From Dichetophora obliterata (lineage: Eukaryota; Arthropoda; Insecta; Diptera; Sciomyzidae), in assembly GCA_963920525.1 (NCBI GenBank), contig OY986438.1:100793696-100857695 (forward strand): a DNA stretch of 64,000 nucleotides. The letters are read 5' to 3'. Shown one piece after another: positions 42,740 to 55,881 of the stretch (its first letter is position 1; every line of letters starts with the position of its first letter). The notes under the pieces were generated by a model. That model saw only the letters and a program-made list of their open reading frames with translations. It was not told where the DNA came from and ran no database searches. A program made the position numbers and the translations under genes.

Positions 42740-44140
42740 GTGTTTAAACAGTGTTTTGATTTTTTTAAACCCTTTTTGGTTTTATTTTTATATTATTTTA
42801 ATTTTATACTTTTTATTTTTACATTTTTTTTATTTTTATACTTTTGTATTTTTACATTTTTAAATTTTATCCTTTTTTTTAAATACCGTTTTTGTTTTTT
42901 ATGTTTTTTTGTTAACTTTATACGTATTGAAACATTTTTAGACTCTTTTTTTCCCTTTTGATATTTTTTTTAGATTTACACTTTTTGTCTGTATACTTTG
43001 CTTTTTTATACTACTTTTATCTTTTACTATTTTACTTTATTACTTTTTTACTTTTTTTAATTTAAATTAATACTTTTTAATTTTTTATTTAGATTCTTTT
43101 TTATACTTTTTTATCTTTATACTTTTTTATTTTATGCTTTTATTTTTAAACTTATTTATTTGTATAAGTACTTTTTTTGCTGTTTTTATTTTTAACTTTT
43201 TTTTTCTTTTTTTTTCTTGTTTTCTTTTTTTCTTTTTTTTTTTCTTTTTTTCTTTTTTTTCTTTTTTTTCTTTTTTTTCTTTTTTTTTCTTTTTTTTCTT
43301 TTTTTTTCTTTTTTTTCTTTTTTTTCTTTTTTATCTTTTTTTTCTTTTTTTCTTTTTTCCTTTTTTTTCTTTTTTTTCTTTTTTTTCTTTTTTTTCTTTT
43401 TTTTCTTTTTTTCTTTTTTTCTCTTTTTTTCTTTTTTTTTCTTTTTTTTTCTTTTTTTTTCTTTTTTTTTCTTTTTTTTCTTTTTTTTTTTTTTTCTTTT
43501 TGATAATCTTTTTTTAAAAAATTTTTTATTTTGAGATCTTTTTGGTATTATTCTTTTTTATTTCTACATATTTTTAATATCAATTTTTTTTTTATTTAGT
43601 ACTTTTTGTATTTATCATCTTTATTATGCTTTTTATGTTAAATTTTGTTATTTCCCCTCTTTATGCATACATTATTTTTATACCTGTTTTAAGTTGTTTG
43701 TTTTTTAAAATTTTTATAATTTTGTACTTATTAATTTTCTTAACTCTTATTTCTATAAATTTAAATTTTTTTATTCATTTTTTTCAATAAATTTCAATAT
43801 ATATAACTTATTCTGAAAGTTTTATACGTAGCACGGGTATTGATTGGTAACCATATTCAACCATAATAATCAAATTAAAATACAAAAGCAGTAACGTACT
43901 TTTTAACATTTTAATACTTTTCCTATTTTGAAATTTATATTTTTGTTTGTATTCTTTTTATTTTTGTACTCTTGTTTTTACATTTCTAAAATTTAACATT
44001 TCTCAACTTTTGTTCTCTTTTTTATACTATTTAACTTTTGTACTTATTTACTTTCACACTTTTTGATTTTTTCTGTTTTCATTTAAATAATTTTTTATTT
44101 TTATAATTTTTTTTTCCTTTTATTTTATATTTTTTTTTTA
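42740..44140. repeat. T-rich low-complexity tract with a (T6-9 C)n core
   Basis: Between 43195 and 43497 almost every position is T, with single C residues every 7-10 bases, giving about 35 TTTTTTTC-type units. The flanks (42740-43190 and 43500-44140) are looser T-rich sequence with TTTTTAC and TTTTTATA words. All three plus-strand frames stay open across the core and read Phe/Leu/Ser, which is trivial. The core is likely hard to assemble, so its true length may differ. Confidence 0.85.
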
Positions 44141-47100
44141 TTTAAAAAAAATCAGTCTATTGATATAAAATCTTACAGACTATTATCATAGTTACAAAGA
44201 GTATGGCAACCAATAACACTAAAAGTACATTACTACGATACATTACTGTACTATAGGGTAACCAAATAAGTACTTTATTTTATGTCTGTAAGCTTATAAA
44301 CTTTATGTTGAAATGATCACTGGTCAGAAGTATCCCATATGTACCGTGGTTATGATAACTATCAAGTGATTGATAATTTTGAATTGATTTCTATAATAAA
44401 AATAGGCCTTTTTAAAATTTAAATTTTTTTTGTGTTTATTTTAAAAATCTAAGCTCAGATTCGCAGTAAGCAACTCCTAAGTCATCTTCGAACTTATTTG
44501 CAACCCATTAAAACTATACAAAAAAGGTATAGTTACAAAGGTAACATGGGTAAAATTGATAAACAGGTATTAATATTAAACCCATTATGTTATTTTTATT
44601 ATTAAATGAAATCTAACCCACTCAGACTCAAAGAATTTAAAAGCTAGACAGGTTCTTTCACCTTTAATAAGCCATTTCAAAACTAAAAAATACAACTTTC
44701 ATTTCAAAAATCTCAGTTTATGCTTTAAAACAAAAAAGTTTTAAGTGCATGCAAACTTTTAAAATTATACCAAATTTTTGCCATTTAGGATCGATGGGAT
44801 TGTCACAAATACCCTCTATTATTTTAGATCTTATTTTATTTTGCAGATTTTATAAAACAAAAAAAATAAAATCCCTTGCATTCCTGATCAGCTCTAATGA
44901 AACTTTTTCAACTATTACAATTAGAGAAAATGACTCAAGAGCTTGTTCGAATTTTTTCGAGTATACCAAAAAAACTTTAGCAGACTCCATTAAAAATAAT
45001 TGCTGTTGTCATTATGTTTGTCAACAGGCTGGATAAAGCAGATATAGGTTAGAGAAAAAGTGAATGAGAGGGAAAGTGAGAGCGAGTAAACTTGCGAGAG
45101 ATTGACAGGACAGAGCAAGTGATAAAAGCAGCAAGGTATGTATGTTTTAGAAAAACTTAACGAATGTGGGGACAATATAACAAAAGCTGTTGACCTCAAT
45201 GCACGAAAAAAGAAAAGTCAGCACATCAAAAGCAGAGTAAAATGAAAATAAAGTCACATTGCTGTAAAGTTCCAGAGCAAAAGTTTTAAAAATAGAAACG
45301 TTGAGAAAAAGTTTCAAGAGATTACTGAGGCGGCTTCTTTCCATCGTAATAAAAAAATATGAAACTTCGATATGTACGTTCAAAAATGCAATTAAAAAAA
45401 GGAAACGAAATTGTAAATACATAAGATAAAAACTAGATGAAAACTTAATATTATAATAAAACTTATTAGGTTTATTGCGTTGCCGCTCCTCATAAAATCT
45501 ATTGGCAAATTACTTAACAAGATGTAGGTAGTTAAAAGCCATTAAACAGCAAAAAAAACCAAATTGAACAGTTTAAAAAAATGTTTTAAAAATAATATTA
45601 AGGCTAAGTAAACGTGTCAGCACTCAAACAAAGAAGTGCACAAAGCCAAAAATTTATACAAACAAAAGCGCATGTTTGTATTTAAATTAAGAATATATGT
45701 GTGTATGTGTGTGTGTGTGTAAGAATACTCCACTTTAAAGATGGGAAAGAAGAATCAAGCTAGTACACGAAACTTATTCATAAATCTTTCAATTCACCAA
45801 AGAAATAGGCCCACAACTGATCAACAAGTACACGAAAAATGATAACAACAACAATAAAAACAGAGGAATGTGAGATGTGAGGCAGAAATTTTCATGAACA
45901 AGAAAAAACCTGACGATAATTAAAGAAATCAAAGAACTGTTTGGACAATGAAGCACGCATGGAAAAAAATAAGGTTAGTGAACTTTCCCCGATTTTGTGA
46001 AAAAATTCAAGTTCTACAAAAAAGCAGAAGTTTCAAAGGTTAACGTCAAAGGTTGCGGCAAGTAAATGAACTACAAATTGAGTGATTTATGTGTTGAATT
46101 TGCTAATAGAAAACGCAGTTCTATTTGCAAATGCTTTCTTTTTTTTTTTTTTTTTATTTGTTTAGACCAAAAGTTGTTAATGTAAATACCCGCTTGTCGA
46201 GATCACCACGAGTCCCGGGTGCAAAAAAACCAGCCAAGTCATAGTCCCATACTTTCACCTTTTTTCATTTATTTGTAAAAGGAGGACAAGTTAGAACCAC
46301 CATAGATTCCAAAAAGTATTTAAAAAAAAAAAGACTATTTTAACCAAAAGTTTATTTGCTGATTTGAAAAAGAGCATATTATTAAAAAAAATCTTTCTAA
46401 AGTCATGAAGTAAAGAGCTACAGAACTTACAACACCTCTTATTTTAAATGAAAAAAAATCGTTTCAATAAGACAAATTTTTTGCGTTAAAATTAAATTTT
46501 TCTAGATAAACTTTTTTAGTTTAAAACAAATCAATTCATACAATGAAACAAAATAGCCAAAAAAAAAATCTTAATTTGAAAATATTAAGGTACGACGTTT
46601 AAAAAAAATTGTTTACATATTTAATTTTTGACTAAGGATTTTGCATATTTTATTTCCATTTTCAACTTGATTTGATTGTACTACTAATATAATGAAAATA
46701 GGAAGATAGATAATTTTTAAGACAAAATATTTTGTTATAATTATGGTTTACTTCTCTTTTTATATGGAAAAAAAATTGGTTTGTATCTTAGATGAGGTTA
46801 AAGACGCCTGATTGACAGTCTGAAGAATTAGCACTGACTATCTGGTGAATCAATACGAACAACCAGTGTTTGCAAATATTGATTAATACAATTTATTTTA
46901 TCTTCAAATTGAGTCTTCGGAATAGATACAACAATTCGCAATTTAATTTAAAAAATTTTTTTAGTAGCCAAATCCGATTTAAATTTCGCCATCTGATTGC
47001 AAAAAACTTTTGTTTCAGAAACTTTAGTTATATTCAGAAGATTTATAATTCACGGGTACTTTTTTATTGAATTAAACAAAGATAAGCTAAAACCAAACAC

Positions 47101-48857
47101 TCTTAGTATTGTTAAAAGTTGACACAAAACTTTACATAGTTGAAAGGAAATGGAAATAAAAACATTTCTACAATAGAAAGGGGTATGCAGAAAGAATAGG
47201 AAATTTGTATTCAGAAAATAAGTTTTATTATTGAAAATAAAAGATAAGCGAGATTTTTGACATGCTACATGCTACTGGGCGTGGCCAGTATGCATAAGAA
47301 CTGCTATAGCCCGCGTCCAATCCTTAGCATTGACAGAATGTTTTTTCAATGGAATTACCATTTCTATTCGCACGCCACCTCTCTGTAGACAATGACAAAC
47401 CTTAGAGAGTATAAACTTCCATGTAAAGCTTCTTGAGAACGTCAGATCTTCGGAGTAGACATAAAACCAGTAGGTCCGATCCATTTCACTATCATTTGTG
47501 TTCAAATATTCTAAAACACGCACAACACAGTTGATCAATAGAAGCTCGTTCAAAGTCCTTTGCGAGTTCTTTAGAAACCAAAAAAAACAGACGCTCACTT
47601 TGAGGTCAATAACTTAAGAACGCGTTAATAAAATGTCATAAAGTTTTGACAGTTATCTAGTAAATAAATTATCATTTTCAATTAAGTTGTTAAAGTTTTT
47701 ACTTTAAGAATTACACCTACATAATAAGTTATTTCTTTTTTTTTTAATTTAGAATTAAACGTTTCAGTTTGAAAAAGTATAAATAAAAACACTAATTTTT
47801 TTTCCATAACTTCTCGTGTTTAAAAAAATAAAACAAATAAAAACAAATAGTTTTAATATATGATTTATTTTATTGATAAGTCCTAAAAAATTTATAGAAT
47901 TTTAAAAATGTTTTTTCCATTGTTTTCTATCACACATTGTTCTTATAGTGAGGTTCGCATGAAACTCGATCAAAAAAATAAATTTTTTTTTTTATTTTTC
48001 GATAGCTTATGATGTGTAGAATATGTTCCTAAAGTGTTTGGCCGATAACGATTGCATAAAAAAGTTATTGCATACGAAAGAAACCCATATTTTCACAAAT
48101 AAACTCGAAAAAATCGTTAACCAAATCATGTTTTTAAAACTAGTCTCCACGATATCTCAAGAACTGCGCTATGGATTGACTTGGAATTCTTTTTTATTTT
48201 AAAGTAGATAAAATTAATAAGATCCTATACTAAATTCAGATAATGTTGGCCGGTTTTTTTAAACACTTTAAAGAGCGAAAAATGTGAAAAACTGTAAAAA
48301 ATTTGCATGTTCGCCATTTTTGTAATTTTCAACTATTTATTGATATTATAGGTTCGAGCTCCAATATATGTAATATAATTTACAAAAAAATTTTCAAAGT
48401 GAGAAATGCGTTTAAGATTAATGTAAAGTACTCGACTTTTACAACCTCTGTTATTTAAATACGAAATCAAGATTTTAAAAAATTTTGTATATTCAAAGTA
48501 ATGTTTTAAACAAAAAGAGTTTTGATATAAGGAAAATTTTCTTTAAAAGTAAATTGTTATGAGTTGTCCTACTTTCCGCCTGAAAAACTAGGAACAGACT
48601 AAATGAACAGTTTTAGTTAATATTGAAAAAAAATTATTCAAGCTACAACTATGTAAAAAATGGTATGAATCAGAATCCAAAGTTTAATGAACACAAAAAG
48701 TAGTCAACATTGTAAAAATTTTAGTTTGTTTCAAATTTAACTTAATTTTTTTTTTAATATTTAAATTTTACTCTTAAGCCAGTTACGAAATTTTCGGAGA
48801 CTATTGTTGAACTACATATGTCCTAACTTATTACTAAGTATGTTGTGCATTTTTATA
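44141..48857. other. long unannotated stretch
   Basis: Contains (TG)n at 45697-45720 and an A/G-rich part at 45050-45110. The open frame 47272-47598 (minus, 108 codons after a non-ATG start region) has a more protein-like composition than its neighbours (SVCFFWFLKNSQRTLNELLL, KDWTRAIAVLMHTGHAQ), but I recognise no domain and see no splice context. I leave it as a possible fragment. No TIR pairs found. Confidence 0.45.
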
Positions 48858-49460
48858 TCCCTACGCATATACAAATGCGTATGGGGTAGGTATAGAAAAG
48901 TATAAATATTCTTGGTCAGCATCAACTCACGATATCAGCCGTAATTTTGGAGCTATCGTAGAGAAATTCAATATATACGATTTTTATTTAAAAATAAAGA
49001 TCAAATCCGAAAATGAGCAAAATTGGATGCTTTATCAAAACGGTAAAATCTCTTTAAATTACACCAAAATTAATATGATGAACTCAAATTTTTCACACGT
49101 GTTTTTACTTGTAATATGCACTTTAAGTATGAAATTTGTACAAATCCAATGAAAACCAAGTCCACTTCCCATACAAAGTGACTTTATTAAAAAGTTTGCA
49201 AATTTGTTTTAATCATTCGATGTTTGTAATTTGAAATAAAAAAAAATTAAAATTCCGCCCACCTCCCATATAAAGTGGCGTTATCATAATTAGTAAAAAC
49301 TTTTTAAATTCCAAAAACATTGAACTTGTTTGAACTTGATACTGTTTACATAAGCTTTAATAAATACAAAAGGATTCTGAGTTTTAAATGTGAAATATTA
49401 GGATAAAAACCACGCCTTAAAGTGACGTCACCAAAATAATACAACATTCAAGACCGTGGG
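48858..49460. repeat. interspersed repeat family B, copy 2 (inverted relative to copy 1)
   Basis: Starts with CCTACGCATATACAAATGCG, TATGGGGTAGGTATAGAAAA and GTATAAATATTCTTGGTCAG. It then carries GAAAACCAAGTCCACTTCCC, CGCCCACCTCCCATATAAAG and AAAAACCACGCCTTAAAGTG. The last three are reverse complements of the module words in 15370-15950. Modules are again spaced by about 120-160 bases. Non-coding. Confidence 0.6.
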
Positions 49461-49959
49461 GGTTTTTTAACCTCGGTCCAGTCGAAGATATTGCCTTATT
49501 AGTTTTTTATAAGAAGAATTGACATGTTAGAGAAAAGAGTTTGCTCTCTTTCAAAAGAGGATGTTTACAAATCTGCCAGTTCTTGGTATTAAGGAGGCAA
49601 CTATTTTTTCCATTCACATTCAATGTTTTTTTTTACACATTTCTCGTTTTAATTTATTGTCCCTTACTTAGGAAAATATACCTATTTAAAAAACTCAAGA
49701 AAGACCGTTTCTATCACGTCTTGTTTCTGAGGTACACACCGATAATCCTTTTTAAACGACCCATATTAGCAAACATCGTCGTCATTGAGAAAATAGGTTA
49801 GTTTCACATTTTGATCTTTCAGATTAACTATTTGTGAGTGAAATCGCAGTGAGTGAAAAGTAGTCGCATCCTTTGCAAAAATTCACCAAACAAGTTTTGT
49901 AACGTGTGTGGACACTAGTATATTCACTAGTAAATCTCAAGGAAAAAGTACTTCCCCTA

Positions 49960-50430
49960 CATATAAAACTGGGCTTAATGAAGAATTTGGTGAAAGCAGC
50001 GGATAAAAGTTGCGAAGGATTTTTATATTTAAAGTCTATTTTTCAAAATAAAGTGACACAAAGTGAAAAGAAGCAATTTTGATTTGTCCTCAATTACGCC
50101 TATTAATGAAAAACTAAAATTTCCGTCAAAAACTAATTGACAAAGGACTATGCGCATGGACATTGTTAAAAGCTGTGATTAAAGTTTTTTTACGTAATCT
50201 CAGAGCCAAAAAAATCGTCATATAAAATTGAATATAAAAATATGGGTTGCCAGATGTCTTTAAGGATTCATTTTCTTCATCCGCATATAATCTTTTCCTT
50301 CAAATATTAAAGCTGTGAGTGATAAACAGGGAGTGCAGTTTCACCCGAATGTGAAGAAGAAAGGTTTCAAGGTTCAAGATTACTGCTGGCAATTAATGTG
50401 AGAAGAAACTTACCAACATCAAAGAAAACG
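49960..50430 (+). pseudogene. TE-like arthropod gene family C, second worn copy (C-terminal part)
   Basis: The clearest block is LHIKLGLMKNLVKAADKS followed by CEGFLYLKSIFQ (about 49958-50045), closely similar to LPPLHIKLGLMKNFVKAMNK in the copy at 29755-31200. Downstream, weaker blocks appear in shifting frames: VSDKQGVQFHPNVK (about 50314-50360), corresponding to SDEHGERFHQDI, and YCWQLM with EETYQHQRKR (about 50385-50430), the C-terminal region of the family. Many stops and frameshifts. The N-terminal two thirds are absent or unrecognisable. Confidence 0.6.
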
Positions 50431-51647
50431 TTAAATATTTTTAATTTTTTGTGTACAATATACACTTTTTACCACATATGTAATATTTAAATGTGTGCAA
50501 ATATATAAATAACAACTTTTGTTCTCAGTCGTACTTGAATTACGTTTACGTACGGACGTATATAAATGATGTTTACGTTTTAATATTCTTACTAATAATT
50601 TCATGTTACCATTCCTAAAAAATAATACGTGACAGAAAAAAGACTAAGTATGAGTTCTTATTAAGCGATGTGTAGGAATAAATAAACAGGAAAAATTCAA
50701 GTGGGTATTTACCTTTTTTAAATTTGTGTAATTGCATTACAAATTGTGCAAATTGTGCACATTTGTGTAATTTTTCAGAATTTGATTATTCGAACACACC
50801 ATGACAAAAATATATTTATCAAGTTTTTGAGAAAGTCCTATTGATTTTTTACATGATTTTAATTGTGGGCTATTTAGATTAAGAGGGAATAAATATACAC
50901 CCAGAAGCCGAAAACAAAGGTCATGTTTGAGAATTTTTTTAAAGAAGCCTAAGGGATATTTTTGAATGAGGGTTTTTGTACCTAAAAATATACACATTAC
51001 AGAGTATGTTTAATATTTTTTTATTAAAAAATTTTATAGGCCTATTACTGTTCACAATACAACAGTTATTTCTGTTTTTATTGTGTACATTGCTAATACT
51101 TAAAATACGACACAGCAGTGTATTGCTGTGAACTGTAATAAGCCTATTAATATTAAGGCAGATACAGCACTTTTTATAGAGTGTTGTGAAATAAAGGTGA
51201 AAATCGGTGACCAAGATTGCTCCTCCAAAATTCCTCTGAAACAAAAATATCGATTTTGACAAAATGGCAAACCTCCGAACGTAAAGTAACGATTTTCGAC
51301 CAAAAATTATTTTGTCTATAACTAATGAACGAAGTAGCAAAAAAAAAACATGTACTAGATTATTATGTATAGAATAAACCTGCAAAACAATCAAAACGAT
51401 CGGTTCACTGAGTTTCGAGAAATTTTGGTCACCGACTTTGAAAACATAGTTTTGAGATAAACGCGTTTAAATAAATCGCTCTCAAAGCTCTCGAAGGCGG
51501 TTCACTCACTAGGCTACAACTTTTTTATTATTTAAGATATATCGATTTGAAATTTTAACCACATATTCTTGAGACTTGAAGCCTTAAGAATATAAAAATT
51601 CAAAAAAGTTCTGGGTGTATAATTAAGGGTTATTATTAGTATGCATT
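50431..51647. other. non-coding, unresolved repeats
   Basis: AATCGGTGACCAAGATT (51205) and AAATTTTGGTCACCGACTTT (51420) are partial inverted partners about 215 bases apart, suggesting a worn MITE between about 51170 and 51480. Open frames 50737-50997 and 50939-51394 (minus) are AT-driven and unrecognised. Confidence 0.4.
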
Positions 51648-52001
51648 GCTTAGTATGCTGTAGGAACGAAAATTTGTAGGCATTTAATTCTACACGCGAA
51701 ATTTTGGTGTAGACTCCACACTAACACATACTTACTATAACCCGTTTCTTGAATGTGTTAGTTGAATATTATTGTTGAATGTCAAATTTCCACGCCAATT
51801 AAATGTACGGACATATAAAAGGCAGCGAAATTTTGACATTTTAACTCTCCAATCGTGGTTCTTACCTTGGCTGCATTGAACAAATTTTTCATTCAACAGT
51901 GTACTAACCAACGAACAAAAAAATGTCGCTACCTTTTCGCTGTCAAAAACGCAATGCATTTCTTATGGAAGATTTCTTTTTGCTTCTACAGCATACTTAG
52001 C
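51648..52001. mobile_element. 354-bp MITE
   Basis: Left end GCTTAGTATGCTGTAG; right end in reverse GCTAAGTATGCTGTAG, 15 of 16 matching, with weaker pairing continuing (GGAACGAAAA against AAGCAAAAAG). The interior is non-coding. A target duplication cannot be told apart from the TTAG at the ends. Confidence 0.6.
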
Positions 52002-52024
52002 TTAAGTAAGTAAGAAGGCAACAA

Positions 52025-52330
52025 CAACTAAAAAAACAACAGCTCTGTATCAATCACACTGCAGACAGCCTGTTTCGGCAATAGCCACATTTCCTCTTCA
52101 CTAGTCTTAAGTGATTCAGTTGTGACCAGCCCGCTGCTTAAGTTTTATATGATTTGACACCTGTTCGAAAAAACCTGTAAGAATTTATTTACTCATCGCC
52201 CAGCAGTATTTTTTTAGATCAAGCCTAAAATTCTACTAGGGATTGTGTCTGTTCCAGTTACTTCTTATTTTTTTCTACTCATTTGGAGTTCGATGAATTT
52301 GTCGAAGTACATCACAAAATCGGAACGAGT
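52025..52330. repeat. interspersed repeat family A, copy 2
   Basis: CAACAGCTCTGTATCAATCA, CACTGCAGACAGCCTGTTTC, GGCAATAGCCACATTTCCTC and TTCACTAGTCTTAAGTGATT align with the copy at 12758-13115 in the same order and orientation. The later block TTTTTTTAGATCAAGCCTAAA aligns with TTTTTTTGGTCAAGCCTTAAA. Two copies 39 kb apart show it is dispersed. Confidence 0.6.
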
Positions 52331-52511
52331 CTGGTTAGCTAGAAGCTAGTGTTTAACTGAAAGCTGGCTTTTAGCACGACCAGGTGTTGAATTTTTTATG
52401 ACCTTGACCGAAATCGATCAATTATTTTAGATTATTTAATTAATTTGACATCTTATTAATGTACTATTTTTAAAGTGGTCATTTTGGTCTGTAGAATTTC
52501 GCATATAATAA

Positions 52512-54857
52512 CACTGTGCGACCGATTCGATCTTTAAAAAAATTTCAGCCAAAATTTCTTAGAAATTCCGAGAGAGGAACATCTTGTGATTATATCGCGA
52601 CTGGTCCGATTTCACAATTGCTTCACAATTTTTTTAAAAAACATTTTAAAGTTAAAAAGTTGGAATTCTGGTATTCCGAATTTTAACAATTTTTTTTCAT
52701 ATGCTTATGTTGTGAGAATTTACAAACAAAATGCACTTTCGGAATACCAGAATTCCTACTTCTTAACTTTAAAATGTTTTTTTAAAAAGTTGTGATGGAA
52801 TTGAGAGGTCGGACTAGTCGCAATATAATCACAAGATGTTCCTCTCTCGGAATTTCTAAAAATTTAGGCTGAAACTATTTGGCGGTCACACCCAGGGATG
52901 CCAGTTTGGTAATTAATTACCAAATTTGGTAGAAAATTTTTGACTTGGTAATTTGGTAATTTTTTTATAGTTTTGGTAGCTTCTTTCCTTTAGTTTTTCC
53001 AAAAAATTAAAAATGATCAGTTTGTTTGCACGATTTATATAAAAAATTGTATTTAATGTTACATTAAACATTTTTAGTGCAGCATAACCTTTATGTTTTG
53101 TATTGAACATTTTTCTAAGTTTTCCGAACGCATCATCTGAAAATATTGCGAATCATGTCAAAAGAAAATGTCAAAATATTTCAATTTTGAAATTTAACCT
53201 TCACAAAGAAGTCTCTTATAAAAACGAAGCTACGAAACAGGTTGGATTTTAATACAATAAATAGCATAATGATTTCAAAGGAACTCTGCGAAATGAGAGA
53301 CCAGCCTCATTATGTGTGGTCACCAGAAGAAGAGAAATAGAAGATTTTTAGATTTAAGATTGAGATTTTTTTCGCCATCAGCTCTAGTTTAGGAGTTATA
53401 GGCAAAAATGTAAAAAACCTGTTATGTTCTAAAAGAATAATATTTTTAAATTGCATCAGTCGATTTCGATCGTATTTGACAGCTTTGATTAGGATATATT
53501 CAGCCTTATCATGCTTAATTTTTTACGCGGAATCGGAAAAGGTAGTTTTAATTTTTAAGATAAAGCTCTAGAACATTTTGGAAATTTTTAAGTTATTTTT
53601 TCCTGAATGTTTTTTTCCTTGTTAAGTTTCCTGACTGTTCTTGAAGTTTATCTTAAAAATGAAAAATCTCTTTTTCGATTCCACTTGAAAAGTTATTTAT
53701 AATAGAGCTGATTAGGTCTAGCCATTTTTGTAAACAAATTCTTTTTCATCTTTTGTTTTGAAGATAATGGCCTTGAAAATCATAAATTTTAAATCTTTTT
53801 CATAATAAACATATTTGCTACCGTGATTTGTCTGAATCATAAATATATCTTTTGTCTTTGGTGGTTAAGTATTCATTTGACCTTTGCAGATATTGTGGAT
53901 AATTCCGGATATATTTTGAAATAACAAAATTGATTACATGAAAAATTTATAGAAAAAATTTCTAAAGTAACTTACTAAAAAATTAGGGTTTTGCAGCCGC
54001 TTAAAATTGCTTTGAATAAATTTAATAAACTTTTCGTTTCTTTCACAATATGTTTTTCTAAAACGTAAAAAGATATCAGCAAAAGCTTTAAATACTTTGC
54101 AATAGCTTGCACTTAGGAGCAGTTATTTTAAAAAGAACTGTATATCATATTTTTTCGTAACTCCTTAACTTGAGGTGATGGTGAAAAAGTTTCCTTATAT
54201 TTAAAATCAGTGCCCGCAGTTAGAATTGATATCCTATAAAACAAACGAACTGATTCTGATTTTTAGTTATTAAAAAATGATTAAAATTTAAGCTTGAGGA
54301 AACCGATAATTTTTTTAAAGCATTAAATACCACATCCTGGTATTTATTCATTTACTTTCTTAAAATCAATATTCATTGCCAATGAACGCGGTATAGTTTT
54401 TTAGTTCCTACGTATTTCAAATAAAAAAGACAAGGATCTCATTTTTTTCCTATTAATTTATAATTTTTTGTTTTGTTTTGAGACAAAAAAAATTACGTTT
54501 ACCTGAATTTACTACTTATTTGTGATTTTTATATTAATATAATAAATAAATTTTAAACAAGAAAAAAGTTGTACGTTTTCTATATATGTTTTTATTTTTT
54601 TTTATTTATAGAAAATATAGAAAAATATAATACCTAATAATATTAACTACATTTATTTTACCACCATTTCTGTTTATTAATTTTAAGTATTTTAATGTTG
54701 AATAAATGTTTTTTATTAACAAAAATTATAATTTTAATGATTTGCTTACTTTAAAAAATGTTCTTTTATTTAATTAATTTTATTTAATTTTGGTAACTTT
54801 TTGATCAAATTTTGGTAACTAAATTTTTTTACAAGTGGCAACCCTGGTCACACCGTG
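52512..54857. mobile_element. foldback MITE (CACTGTGCGACC ends, TAA duplication), split by a hAT
   Basis: The left arm (52512-52690) and right arm (52730-52892 plus GTG at 54855-54857) are nearly perfect inverted copies: AAATTCCGAGAGAGGAACAT, CTTGTGATTATAT, ACATTTTAAAGTTAA and GGAATTCTGGTATTCCGAA all have partners. TAA flanks both sides (52509-52511 and 54858-54860). Without the hAT the element is about 384 bp. The right terminus is cut by the hAT just three bases from its end. End sequence and TAA target match the foldback MITE at 37085-37790. Confidence 0.85.
52893..54846. mobile_element. non-autonomous hAT element with exact 8-bp TSD
   Basis: The ends are CAGGGATGCCA (left) and, in reverse, CAGGGTTGCCA (right); CAGGGTTGCCA-like termini are common in hAT elements. 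GTCACACC is repeated exactly on both sides (52885-52892 and 54847-54854). The 1.95-kb interior shows no transposase. It does contain an internal inverted pair (CGGAATCGGAAAAGG near 53527 against CTTTTTCGATTCCAC near 53672) that may be another worn MITE. Confidence 0.85.
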
Positions 54858-54860
54858 TAA

Positions 54861-55881
54861 TTAAATTTAGCACAACCTGATCATAGCACAACCTAAAATA
54901 AGTCCCTGACCCGCGGTCCTTATAAAAACCATTATTTTAAAAAACAAATCTAAGTTTAGTTTTGAGAGCTCGAAGAGAGAATCACGTAAAAAATCCAAAA
55001 AGTTAAACTTTGCCAGCCTTCTTGCATTTTTAAGAAAGTTCTACAAAAATTTGCAAAAAGCAAACTACCGTACTTGTGAAGATAAAATGTTTCGAAAGAA
55101 AATCGGTGATGAATAAAAATAGAATAAAAACAAAGATAAAATTAAGAATAGATATATTAGAAAATTAAAACAAACACAAATATTGCAAAAGTTTATTTCA
55201 AGTATTAAAAAACCAACCCATTAAATCAAAACAAGTGTTTTTAAATGCAGTTTTGAGCCGTTTTGGATAAAAACGTAAGTTTTCAGTACGCAGAAATTAA
55301 CCATTTTTTGATTATTTAAAAAATTTAAAAAAAAAAACTGTTTTTAATCAGAAAAGAAAGAAAAAGAGATAGTTTGACGAATTTTTATTTTTAAAACTAT
55401 CTAAATCTGATATGGAAATATACATTAATATATAGATTTATTATAGTAAAAACCGACGCTTTTATTTGGCTAAATCGAAAGAGTTCGAAAAAACGTAAGT
55501 ATAATTTTGTTAAAATTTCCGAACTCTTTCTAAAAGAAAAAAGTAAGTAAGTAAATTAAGCAAATTTTTTAAACATAAAAGTATTTTATGATTGTTGTAT
55601 TTTTGCAATCAATTTTTTTTTTTTGACACAATGCAAGTTATCTCCAGGTTCAAAAAGAAAAATGTACAAAAGATAAAATATCAACCAAAAAACTTTCGCA
55701 TAACTCTCACATTTCGCTGAACCATCTTCGCTTTTGGTTCAGTTGAAAGTTTAAGCAAGAGATACAAAGTAATTTTTCGGTTGTAACAAAAGTTGAATAG
55801 GCGCAGAAAATAGAGAAAATAAAAACGAAATAAAAACAAAAAAGTGCAAAAAGTAATGAAATTCGAAAAATGTTAGCCTAC
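54861..55881. other. non-coding, possibly intron of the candidate exon at 55882
   Basis: AT-rich sequence with no recognisable elements. If the exon at 55882-55939 is real, this is the start of its downstream intron on the minus strand. Confidence 0.4.

Noticed and set aside
43134..43534. Three overlapping 105-127-residue poly-Phe frames
   Set aside because: All frames are open because the tract is T with occasional C; not a protein.
47272..47598. 108-residue minus-strand frame with fairly normal composition
   Set aside because: No recognisable domain, no conserved motif, non-ATG start region and no supporting splice sites; kept only as a note in the unannotated stretch.
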